A stretch of 64,000 nt of DNA from Bacillus sp. IITD106 (GTDB lineage Bacteria; Bacillota; Bacilli; Bacillales; Bacillaceae_C): the NCBI RefSeq assembly GCF_019459225.1, contig NZ_JAIAZY010000021.1, positions 1 through 64,000 of the forward strand, given 5' to 3'. Each line of letters begins with the position of its first letter. Position 1 is the first letter of the stretch. Shown here one piece after another: positions 57,285 to 64,000 of the stretch. A model generated the notes under the pieces. It made no database searches, was not told the origin of the DNA, and saw only the letters and a list, made by a program, of their open reading frames with translations. The translations under genes and the position numbers were made by a program.

Positions 57285-57325
57285 CCTAAGACAGTTTGTA
57301 CTATATATACGAGCTATGTCTTAGG
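57285..57325 (-). promoter_or_regulatory. Inverted repeat at the gerM translation start
   Basis: On the minus strand CCTAAGACA, 23 bases, then TGTCTTAGG, whose last bases are the start of the AGGAGG of gerM. The stem would partly hide the ribosome binding site; as DNA it could be an operator. No matching known regulator was identified. Confidence 0.4.
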
Positions 57326-57378
57326 AATAGACCGCTTGGCCAAATAATATTGAAAAAATCATAGACAGTTTTTTAAAA

Positions 57379-57409
57379 TAAAAAAAAGAAGGTGGATAAC
57401 CCGCCTTCT
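57379..57409 (-). terminator. Terminator after the CwlO-like hydrolase gene
   Basis: Minus strand AGAAGGCGG-gttat-CCaCCTTCT followed by eight Ts, 15 bp after the stop. Confidence 0.9.
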
Positions 57410-57423
57410 TCCTTCTTAAACTA

Positions 57424-58656
57424 TTACTCTACAATACGACGAACATGTCCTTTAAATGCATTTTTCCAATAACTATTGCTCAATGAGTCAACCGATACTC
57501 CATGGGAACTATTACTATTTAAAAATGTTCCGTTGCCTAAATAGATTCCAACATGGCTATTGGCTCTACCCCCTACTGTATTAAAGAAGATTAAATCTCC
57601 CCTCTTCATCTCTGAAGTGCTGACTTTCTTACCTTGACCAGCCAACACACTCGTTGAGCGCCCAATATTCACACCCGCTTGAGCATATGCCCAGTGAACA
57701 AAACCTGAACAGTCAAATCTTCCATTTGCGGCATCCATAGCTCCCCAACCATAAGAAGATCTCCCAATATAGTAAGAACCCTTACTAATTGCTGTTTCGA
57801 TTGCCGATGAATCATGGCTGACAACTGGCTTGGAAGGTGTTGATGATTCCGTCTTTGCAGCCGTATTATCTTTAGAAGCAGCAGTAACTGTCCCTTCATT
57901 TTTTACAACTGATTTTTCGGCATTTTGAGACTCTGCAATTGCTCTATTTCTTTCCTCTTCCTTCGCTTTTTCTATTAAAATAGCTTTTTGATTTTTTAAG
58001 TCATTTAATTGTTGGCTCGCCTCATTTTTTTGTTCTTTCATTGCCGCAAGCAAACTATTTTTATCATTGACTTGATATGTAAGCTGTACCTTTAATTCTT
58101 CAACTTCTTTTAAATCAGATTGAACCTTTTCCAGCTTTGCTTTCAAATCTGCCTCTGACTTTTCAAGAGCAGTTTTATCTGCTTCCTGTTCTTGTAAAAT
58201 GTTTTTATCGGCAGAAAAAATAGTATTTATAATATACGCGCGGTCAACAAAGTCTCTAAAGCTTTCGGCACTTAAGAGCACATCTATATAACTTGTTGCT
58301 CCCCCGCTTGTCTGGATGCTGCGAGCACGTTTCTTAAGTAGTTCAAGACGTGCTTCCATTCGCTTTTCCAATTCCTTAATATTTGCTTCTAATTGTTTAG
58401 CTTCTTCTTTTGTTTTTGAAATATCTTTCTTAGTCGCATCGATCTTCTCATTTGTTTGATTCACTTGAGTATCTAATTGTTTTAAGATCTCTTTCATTTC
58501 ATTTTCTTGTTCTTGAATTGCACTTATTTCTTGTTGTTTCTTCTGTATCTCTTGATCTATATTTTCAGCAAAAACATTAGTACTTGGAAATGAGACAAAT
58601 AATACACTTGCCCCAAGTAAAATCGCAAAGCTTGAAGCCATAAATCTATTTTTCAC
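57424..58656 (-). CDS. CwlO-like NlpC/P60 peptidoglycan endopeptidase
   Basis: Secreted wall hydrolase. The 410-aa protein starts at a GTG nine bases after AGGGGG. A signal peptide ends about TNVFA (residue 30). Long coiled coils follow (about 32-105 and 150-240), as in CwlO, where they contact FtsEX. A low-complexity linker precedes the C-terminal NlpC/P60 domain (about 290-410) with catalytic Cys316 in [12 protein letters not shown] and His368 in [10 protein letters not shown]. It likely cleaves D-Glu-DAP bonds during elongation. It is not in the usual B. subtilis place of cwlO; it stands between gerM and racE. Confidence 0.92.
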   Translation of the reverse strand: MKNRFMASSFAILLGASVLFVSFPSTNVFAENIDQEIQKKQQEISAIQEQENEMKEILKQLDTQVNQTNEKIDATKKDISKTKEEAKQLEANIKELEKRMEARLELLKKRARSIQTSGGATSYIDVLLSAESFRDFVDRAYIINTIFSADKNILQEQEADKTALEKSEADLKAKLEKVQSDLKEVEELKVQLTYQVNDKNSLLAAMKEQKNEASQQLNDLKNQKAILIEKAKEEERNRAIAESQNAEKSVVKNEGTVTAASKDNTAAKTESSTPSKPVVSHDSSAIETAISKGSYYIGRSSYGWGAMDAANGRFDCSGFVHWAYAQAGVNIGRSTSVLAGQGKKVSTSEMKRGDLIFFNTVGGRANSHVGIYLGNGTFLNSNSSHGVSVDSLSNSYWKNAFKGHVRRIVE

Positions 58657-59203
58657 CTTATGTTTCCCCCTGTATAAATTAATTTTATTTCTAAATTTGA
58701 TTGTGTAGGATCATGCTGAAATTATTCGAGTATTTGTGGAAATGTTTTTTCAAGAGATGTTTGTAAGTTAATCGGAGTATTGAGGAGTGGACTGCTTAGC
58801 GGAAATTAATAATATCCCCATGTAAAATGACTCATCTTCATCCAAGTCCAAAATGAACGAATCTCCTAATAGCCAAAACTCCCATTTTTGTATACTTCTA
58901 CTGTCTATGTAATAAAAATGCAAAAAAATTGGATACATCTTATAGTTTTTTTTGTAAAAGTACTATACTTCCTTATTTCTAGATAAATTATAACATCATA
59001 TTTCGTCGACAAGACATTACAATCATCTACCAATATTGTTTCAAAATGATTACAAAGCGAACTCTTGTTTCCTTTTTCCTGCAAACAATGTGCCGCTCCT
59101 TAGGAAAAAGTTCCTAATTTCAATAAATACAAATTAGGTAAATAGACTGAATCCACTATCTAAAGACAAAAAAATCAGCTCTACTTTCGAGCTGATTAGA
59201 CAA
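58657..59203 (-). promoter_or_regulatory. 547-bp promoter and leader region of the CwlO-like gene
   Basis: There is no gene in this stretch. On the minus strand an extended -10 TGTTATAAT lies with its hexamer at 58987-58992, so transcription would start near 58980 and leave a leader of about 320 nt. At 59038-59054, 46 bp upstream of the -10, TGTAAT-CATTT-TGAAAC resembles a WalR direct repeat (TGTWAH-N5-TGTWAH) with two mismatches in the second half. cwlO is a WalR target in B. subtilis. I looked for the ydaO (c-di-AMP) riboswitch core, known upstream of other NlpC/P60 genes, and did not find it. Confidence 0.45.
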
Positions 59204-60022
59204 TTAATATAATTCTTTTTCTTGATTTGCAAGATTGGCAAATTCAATATGTAAGCAATCTTCATTCAACCAATCGCATGCAATTCGCTTAAATATTTTT
59301 CTAGACCCCGTAGTGTAAAAAACATGATCTGGCTTTTCCGGTGATGTATTTAAAAGATTTTTATAATCTAATATCGTACTCACTTCTTGAGCGGTTTCTT
59401 CACCTGAACTAATCACTTTTACATTTGAACCCATTACATTTTCGATAATGGGGCCAAGTAGCGGATAATGTGTACAACCTAGCACGAGTGTGTCAATTCC
59501 GCTTCCAAGTAATGGTGTAAGTGTCTCTGCTACAACCCTTTTTGCTACATTACTCTGATACTCAAAACTTTCTACAATCGGAACAAATTTGGGACAAGCC
59601 AATTGAATGACTTCAACTTGAGGGTGAATTAATTTTAACTCGCGAGCATATGCTTCACTTTTGATTGTTCCTATTGTACCAAGGATGCCAATTTTTTTAT
59701 TTTCAGTTACTTTTAATGCTGCTCTTGAGCCAGGGGCTATTACTCCGACTACCGGAATATCGAGCATTGTTTTTAACTCTTCTAATACTACTGCAGTAGC
59801 TGTGTTGCAGGCAATAACGAGCATTTTAATATCACGTTTTACTAAAAAACCTGCCATTTGTAGGGTGAATTTTCTCACTTCATGCACAGGACGCGGTCCG
59901 TATGGACATCGTGCCGTATCTCCTACGTAATATATAATCTCATTTGGCATTTGCCTCATAATTTCTTTAGCGACGGTAAGTCCGCCAACTCCTGAATCTA
60001 TTACTCCTATTGCCTGTTCCAA
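59204..60022 (-). CDS. racE: Glutamate racemase
   Basis: Makes D-glutamate for peptidoglycan. The TTG at 60022 follows AGAGGCGGG and gives 272 aa, the length of B. subtilis RacE; the longer frame adds 17 residues with no match. The catalytic cysteines are in [10 protein letters not shown] and [10 protein letters not shown]; the N-terminal [18 protein letters not shown] is typical. It lies next to the MarR gene ysmB as in B. subtilis. Confidence 0.97.
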   Translation of the reverse strand: MEQAIGVIDSGVGGLTVAKEIMRQMPNEIIYYVGDTARCPYGPRPVHEVRKFTLQMAGFLVKRDIKMLVIACNTATAVVLEELKTMLDIPVVGVIAPGSRAALKVTENKKIGILGTIGTIKSEAYARELKLIHPQVEVIQLACPKFVPIVESFEYQSNVAKRVVAETLTPLLGSGIDTLVLGCTHYPLLGPIIENVMGSNVKVISSGEETAQEVSTILDYKNLLNTSPEKPDHVFYTTGSRKIFKRIACDWLNEDCLHIEFANLANQEKELY

Positions 60023-60167
60023 ATTTCCCGCCTCTTCTAGTAGTTGACACCGGATGTTAAACATCATAAACAAAGCTTGCTTATGAACCGCCGGCGCCTT
60101 CTATTTTAGTATGGTGTTGCTTTTGCGCCAAGCCATTTTGTCAGTTTTATTAAACTAATGAAAGATA

Positions 60168-60632
60168 TTATCGTTTATCCTTCCGCATTACTGAATGTAA
60201 CCGAGATAAGTTATCCTTTAACGTCAAAACTTCATCTGCAGTAAAATCATTCAATACATCTTGCAAATAATCTTGGCGTTTCATAATTACTTCATCAATT
60301 ATTTTTTCACCTTTATCTAACAAATGTATTCTTACAACCCTTCGATCTTTTGGATCCTTTACACGCATGACTAATTCTTTTTTTTCCATTCTATCAATTA
60401 AATCGGTTGTCGTGCTGCATGCCAAATACATTTTATTAGATAATTCCCCAATTGTCATATCTCCTTCTTCAAAAAGCCATTGAAGGGCAATAAACTGTGG
60501 AGGGGTAATTGAAAAATCTGTTAATAATACACGGCCTTTTTGTTTAATAATAGCCGAAATGTAACGGAGATCTTTTTCTAACTCTGCAACAACTTTTACA
60601 TTATGCTGGAGCTGTTTTTCAACCATCATCAT
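60168..60632 (-). CDS. ysmB: YsmB, MarR-family regulator
   Basis: 154 aa from the ATG at 60632, which follows AGGGAG; the longer frame adds 40 residues of poor quality. The winged-helix core is at about 55-120 (PQFIALQWLFEEGDMTIGELSNKMYLACSTT split as PQFIALQWLFEEGD and MTIGELSNKMYLACS), with wing DPKDRRVVRIHLLDKG. The ligand and targets are unknown. B. subtilis ysmB lies immediately upstream of racE, as here. Confidence 0.9.
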   Translation of the reverse strand: MMMVEKQLQHNVKVVAELEKDLRYISAIIKQKGRVLLTDFSITPPQFIALQWLFEEGDMTIGELSNKMYLACSTTTDLIDRMEKKELVMRVKDPKDRRVVRIHLLDKGEKIIDEVIMKRQDYLQDVLNDFTADEVLTLKDNLSRLHSVMRKDKR

Positions 60633-60710
60633 CAGCAACTCCCTATATCCTTTTATTGCATTGTCTCTTTTTTTCGGCAAAATTTCAACATAATTTAGAT
60701 GAATGTTGAT

Positions 60711-60742
60711 AAATAGAAAAAGACTGCCCATCTTGAGCAGCC
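60711..60742 (-). terminator. Terminator after the TIM-barrel epimerase gene
   Basis: Minus strand GGCTGCTCA-aga-TGGGCAGTC (two G-U pairs) followed by TTTTTCTATTT, 17 bp after the stop at 60759. Confidence 0.82.
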
Positions 60743-60758
60743 TCTTAATCATAAAAAA

Positions 60759-61607
60759 TTATTCTAATTCCGCAGCATCATACACTTTCTTATAAGCTTT
60801 TCCCGATTTTTCCGCCAATGATTTTGCTGATTCAGTCAGTGGCTCTTTTGTTAATATTTCCTGTGTAACTGAACCTTTATATCCTATTTGATTTAATGCT
60901 TTTAAAAATCCAGCTAAATCTATCACACCTTCACCTGGATAGATGCGATCATTATCCAAAACTTCTTCAACAGGAACGTCTTTTGCATCATTTAAATGAA
61001 CATGAGTTATTTGATCTGGACGTAATGCGAGTAAGTCATCAATTGTTCCGCTAATGGTGTACCAATGATAGCTATCCAATAATAGCCCTACATTTGGTTC
61101 ACCGATAGCCTCAATCCAATCAAGTGTATCTTGCATTTCCCATATAAATGGATTTTTCCAAGCAGTCCTTAAATGATGTGGACCAACGAATTCCAATCCT
61201 AGATTTATCCCATATTCCTTTAATATTTGTGCGCATAATCTTAATCTCTTAGTGGCAAGCGCCATGAAATGTGCAGCGTTATAATCAGTCGCAGGAAGAA
61301 CATATGTACAGCAACTAGTACATCCGAATTCAGCAGCAATTTTCGCATCCTCAAGCAATGTGCTTAAACCTTCTTTAAATTGCTCTTCAGATTGTCTCCA
61401 TTCTAAAGGCAATCCGATAGAACCAATCGCAACTTTACGCTCGTATAAAAACGCTTTCGCATGATCCAGACCTTTTTCTTCTGCAAAATTTCTCAAATCT
61501 TGTCCTGATGTATCAACAGAACCAAATCCATTTTCAGATGCTAGAATGATAAGTTCTTCTAAATTTTTTACTTCTCCTAATCCTGCTGTGCTTAACCCTT
61601 TAATCAT
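60759..61607 (-). CDS. Sugar phosphate isomerase/epimerase, xylose-isomerase-like TIM barrel
   Basis: 282 aa. The AP-endonuclease-2 fold of isomerases and epimerases is seen with metal ligands Glu in GINLGLEFVGPHH, Asp in VGLLLDSYHWY, His in ITHVHLNDAKD and Glu in SVTQEIL. GAGGGGG precedes the ATG. A terminator separates it from the oxidoreductase gene upstream, so it is a separate unit, with an extended -10 promoter overlapped by an inverted repeat. The substrate is not predictable; with the neighbours a cyclitol or keto-sugar route is possible. Confidence 0.85.
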   Translation of the reverse strand: MIKGLSTAGLGEVKNLEELIILASENGFGSVDTSGQDLRNFAEEKGLDHAKAFLYERKVAIGSIGLPLEWRQSEEQFKEGLSTLLEDAKIAAEFGCTSCCTYVLPATDYNAAHFMALATKRLRLCAQILKEYGINLGLEFVGPHHLRTAWKNPFIWEMQDTLDWIEAIGEPNVGLLLDSYHWYTISGTIDDLLALRPDQITHVHLNDAKDVPVEEVLDNDRIYPGEGVIDLAGFLKALNQIGYKGSVTQEILTKEPLTESAKSLAEKSGKAYKKVYDAAELE

Positions 61608-61639
61608 TTCTAATTTCCCCCTCTATTTATCATAGCTTT

Positions 61640-61660
61640 ATTATATCAAGATTTTGATAT
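61640..61660 (-). promoter_or_regulatory. Promoter and inverted repeat of the epimerase gene
   Basis: Minus strand extended -10 TGATATAAT (61640-61648) overlapped by the near-perfect palindrome ATATCAAAATCTTGATAT (61643-61660). The overlap is where a repressor would bind; the regulator is unknown. Confidence 0.45.
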
Positions 61661-61665
61661 TTTCG

Positions 61666-61698
61666 GAAAAAAGACCCGACAAAAAAGATGTCAGGTCT
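61666..61698 (-). terminator. Terminator after the Gfo/Idh/MocA gene
   Basis: Minus strand AGACCtGAC-atcttttttGTCgGGTCT hairpin followed by six Ts, 17 bp after the stop. Confidence 0.9.
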
Positions 61699-61714
61699 CC
61701 AGTCAATTAAGATG

Positions 61715-62692
61715 TTACATTATCATTTCTCCTAGAGGCTGATAACCTGCTGCTTTATAAATCATTTCTGTAAGCTTAACTACTTCTCTCGCAAACTGAC
61801 CAGGCACTAATACTTCATGCTTGCCTAGTATAGCATCTATAAAACTTTTATCTTGATTGGTCGTTTGTTCCGGAAGTTGCGGAATGATTGGTTCTTCTCC
61901 TAAACGGCGAATCGTAATTTTTCCATTATCATAAAAGATCCCACCGTTTTCTCCACAAAATACGTACGTTTCATGCCAGCATGGTGCATATCCCACGATA
62001 TTTAAACCAGCCACTACACCATTTTCAAATCGGATAGACGTAAATGAATCTAATTCAACAGGGGAATGATGTTTTTCCATTTGTGTTGAAACTTCCACAG
62101 GAGATAATCCTGTCGTCCACAGGAGAACATCAACAATATGACTGCCAGAATCCATCAACATTCCCCCACCAGAAAGCGATGGAACTTGTCTCCAGCTGCC
62201 GACAGTACCTTGTCCCCACTCTTGATATAAAGAAGCAGTTACGGATGTTAAGTTTCCGATTTCACCATTTGCAATAGCGTTACGAATAAATAAAAATTCA
62301 GGTTGGAAATGGCGTTGGTACGATACTTGAAGAATTTTTCCAAGCTTTTCTGCAGTCTCAATCAACTCGTCAGCTTCTTTTTGCGAACAAGCCATCGGTT
62401 TTTCAATTAACACATGACATCCGCTATTTAGGACGTCCATCGCCTGTTGGAAATGAAGGGTATGCGGTGAACAAATAACTACTGCGTCGAGCTCTGAATT
62501 CGCAAGCATTTCTTTATGATCCGTAAATTCTATAACCCCTTCTAATTGATGCTCAGAAATAATTCTTTCCCTATTTTGAGCACTTGGATCTGTTATGGCA
62601 ACAATTACTGCATCCTCTAATTCTTTCAATTGTCTTGCATGCCAATGCGCAATACCGCCTGTCCCAATCATTCCGACTCGAATTTTCCCCAT
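61715..62692 (-). CDS. Gfo/Idh/MocA family oxidoreductase
   Basis: 325 aa NAD(P)-dependent sugar or cyclitol dehydrogenase. The Rossmann motif is VGMIGTGGIAHWHARQL, followed by the family EKP motif in VLIEKPMACSQKEADEL near residue 97. A C-terminal alpha/beta domain has GGGMLMDSGSHIVDVLLW with the expected Asp and His. AAGGATGGG precedes the ATG. It begins 55 bp after the lactonase gene and probably shares its transcript. Confidence 0.92.
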   Translation of the reverse strand: MGKIRVGMIGTGGIAHWHARQLKELEDAVIVAITDPSAQNRERIISEHQLEGVIEFTDHKEMLANSELDAVVICSPHTLHFQQAMDVLNSGCHVLIEKPMACSQKEADELIETAEKLGKILQVSYQRHFQPEFLFIRNAIANGEIGNLTSVTASLYQEWGQGTVGSWRQVPSLSGGGMLMDSGSHIVDVLLWTTGLSPVEVSTQMEKHHSPVELDSFTSIRFENGVVAGLNIVGYAPCWHETYVFCGENGGIFYDNGKITIRRLGEEPIIPQLPEQTTNQDKSFIDAILGKHEVLVPGQFAREVVKLTEMIYKAAGYQPLGEMIM

Positions 62693-62747
62693 CGTTATCC
62701 CATCCTTTTCATGAAAATCTTTTAAATCAAATAGTAAAAGAATATGT

Positions 62748-63815
62748 TCATTTCAAAAATTTAATGCATACAGGTTCAGAAACATGTATCGTATGGATTG
62801 GTTTTGATAACAGACCGTTTTCTTCATCAATTTTAAATATTTTGATAGAATCGGAGTTTTGATTAGCCGCAAGCAAATATTTTCCATCCGGCGATATCGC
62901 AAAGTTACGAGGTGTTTTACCATATGTGGAAGTATTCCCTATACGAGTTAACGAGCCGTCATTTTGATCGATTTGAAAAATAGTCACACTATCGTCACCT
63001 CGATTAGAGGCATATAAAAATTTCCCATTCGGAGCTACATGAATATCGGCTCCGCTATCTTCCATTAAGTTGCTTTCAAGTAATGTCGGAATCGTTTGGT
63101 GTAGCGTTAAAGCTCCATCCGTCTCCATTTTAAAAGCACAAATTGTACAATCTAGTTCATTAATGACATATGCATAAGGAAGATTAGGGTGGATAACAAG
63201 ATGTCTTGGTCCTGCTCCTGAATGGACGTTTACTTCTTTGAAAGCACTAAATGTACGATTTTCTTGATCCAATTTATAGATGAAAATTTTATCCAAACCA
63301 AGATCAGGCACGTATGCATATTCATTAGTTGCGTCTAAAATGATGGAATGTGGATGTGGTCCTTCCTGACGATCTAGTCGAATGCCTTTACCCGAATGCT
63401 GAACCAAATCATCCAATGGTTTGATAAAACCCGTTTCATCAACAGAAAACCTACCAATGTTTCCACCACTATAATTAACTACGTATAAATTGTTTCCACT
63501 ACTATCTACACTTACATGGCAAGGTGCACCTCCATTCGTAAGCTGCGCATTTATAATTGTTAATGTTCCGGTTTCTTCGCTGAATTTATATGAAAAAACT
63601 TGGCCGCCTTCTTTTCCGTCAGTCATTGCTGTTTCACTAACTGCAAATACATGATTATTTTTCTCGTCGATGCATATAAAGGAAGGGTTTTCAATTCCAT
63701 CAACACTATTAATATGGGTTGCAGATCCTTCGTTTTCATTAAACAAAAAGACATTTATTCCATTTGGATTTTTATTTGTATACGAACCAACAATAAAAAG
63801 CATTTTATTTTCCAT
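62748..63815 (-). CDS. Lactonase-family seven-bladed beta-propeller (YkgB/Pgl type)
   Basis: 355 aa, cytoplasmic, related to 6-phosphogluconolactonase of the Pgl (YbhE) type and muconate-lactonizing-enzyme folds. Propeller repeats are visible as FIVGSYTNKNPNGINVF, GNNLYVVNYSGGNIGRFSV, GKFLYASNRGDDSVTIFQI and GKYLLAANQNSDSIKIFKI. The signature GPHPHSIILD and SGAGPRHLVIHPN are kept. The start shares a base with the stop of the decayed dehydrogenase upstream. A lactonase next to sugar dehydrogenases suggests oxidation of a sugar to a lactone then to an acid. Confidence 0.88.
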   Translation of the reverse strand: MENKMLFIVGSYTNKNPNGINVFLFNENEGSATHINSVDGIENPSFICIDEKNNHVFAVSETAMTDGKEGGQVFSYKFSEETGTLTIINAQLTNGGAPCHVSVDSSGNNLYVVNYSGGNIGRFSVDETGFIKPLDDLVQHSGKGIRLDRQEGPHPHSIILDATNEYAYVPDLGLDKIFIYKLDQENRTFSAFKEVNVHSGAGPRHLVIHPNLPYAYVINELDCTICAFKMETDGALTLHQTIPTLLESNLMEDSGADIHVAPNGKFLYASNRGDDSVTIFQIDQNDGSLTRIGNTSTYGKTPRNFAISPDGKYLLAANQNSDSIKIFKIDEENGLLSKPIHTIHVSEPVCIKFLK

Positions 63816-64000
63816 TACTTCATTTCACCCCAACCGTTGCCAGATTCTGGTCTAACATCTTCTGGCATACCAGGTAAAATTAGCCCCCCATCCATTTTGA
63901 TTGTCTCACCAGTTTTGTTCGAAATTCACCTTTCTATATGAATTTCTTTATTTATAATAGCTTGTACCTCGTCCCAAGTAGGAAGACCTTCCCAATCCCC
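63815..64000 (-). pseudogene. C-terminal remnant of a short-chain dehydrogenase, internally deleted
   Basis: One minus-strand frame from the window edge reads GDWEGLPTWDEVQAIINKEI, HIER, then a TGA stop (63926-63928), then in the same frame ISNKTGETIKMDGGLILPG and on to a TAA overlapping the lactonase start. TGETIKMDGG is the C-terminal SDR motif, and INKEI is the segment normally about 30 residues before it. The 25 or so residues usually between them are missing, with a stop in place. The gene therefore appears broken; the N-terminal part lies outside the window. Confidence 0.65.

Noticed and set aside
58657-58980. Possible ydaO (c-di-AMP) riboswitch before the NlpC/P60 gene
   Set aside because: Gene type fits, but none of the conserved core segments of that riboswitch could be found in the leader.
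60067-60120. GC-rich palindromic stretch upstream of racE (CATAAGCAAG...TTTATG and GGCGCC)
   Set aside because: It can form a small hairpin but lacks a T-run and does not match the other repeats closely enough to assign.

Overview
The window is the chromosome of an endospore-forming, low-GC Gram-positive rod of the family Bacillaceae. This follows from sporulation genes (spo0B, spoIVFA/FB, spoIIB, spoVID, ysxE, gerM), a valS T-box leader, an L21 leader, and gene order that largely follows the Bacillus subtilis pheB-obg-spo0B ... racE-ysmB region. Nearly all of it is transcribed from the minus strand. I see no CRISPR array, transposase or phage gene.

Layout: 1-13.4 kb is conserved core: niaR (plus), then pheB, obg, spo0B, rplU-prp-rpmA, an RNase E/G gene absent from B. 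subtilis, spoIVFA-spoIVFB, mreB, mreC-mreD, minC-minD, radC and maf. 13.5-25.8 kb starts with spoIIB and then holds a full type IV pilus locus where B. subtilis has only comC: pilB, pilT, pilC, a major prepilin, prepilin peptidase, pilM-pilN-pilO, a lipoprotein, two minor prepilins, and a divergent large prepilin whose C-terminal half looks like a beta-helix adhesin. 25.8-33.6 kb holds folC, valS with its T-box, ysxE, spoVID and small membrane proteins. 33.8-40.4 kb is the heme operon hemA-hemX-hemC-hemD-hemB-hemL. It is interrupted between hemX and hemC by a 322-bp element with terminal inverted repeats and four hairpins sharing an AGGAC/AGGAT loop. A PerR-like box covers the hemA promoter.

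40.6-50.5 kb is a proteostasis block: ysxC, lonA, lonB (with a sigmaF/G-type promoter), clpX, tig, ysoA and a tRNA-Arg. 50.8-54.2 kb is an accessory plus-strand operon lying where B. subtilis carries ilv-leu: a split chromate-family transporter pair, a ROK regulator and a formylglycine-generating enzyme. 54.2-60.6 kb returns to core genes: ysnB, an rdgB gene frameshifted in a homopolymer, rph, gerM, a CwlO-like hydrolase, racE and ysmB. 60.7-64.0 kb is an accessory sugar-metabolism group: TIM-barrel epimerase, Gfo/Idh/MocA oxidoreductase, lactonase-fold propeller and the decayed C-terminus of a short-chain dehydrogenase.

The least ordinary parts are the pilus locus with its large divergent prepilin and VanW/G5-like lipoprotein, the transporter-ROK-FGE operon, and the hairpin element inside the heme operon. 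Start sites were moved from the longest possible ORF wherever a ribosome binding site or family length pointed to an internal start. Family calls come from reading motifs in the translated sequence; no database search was run.
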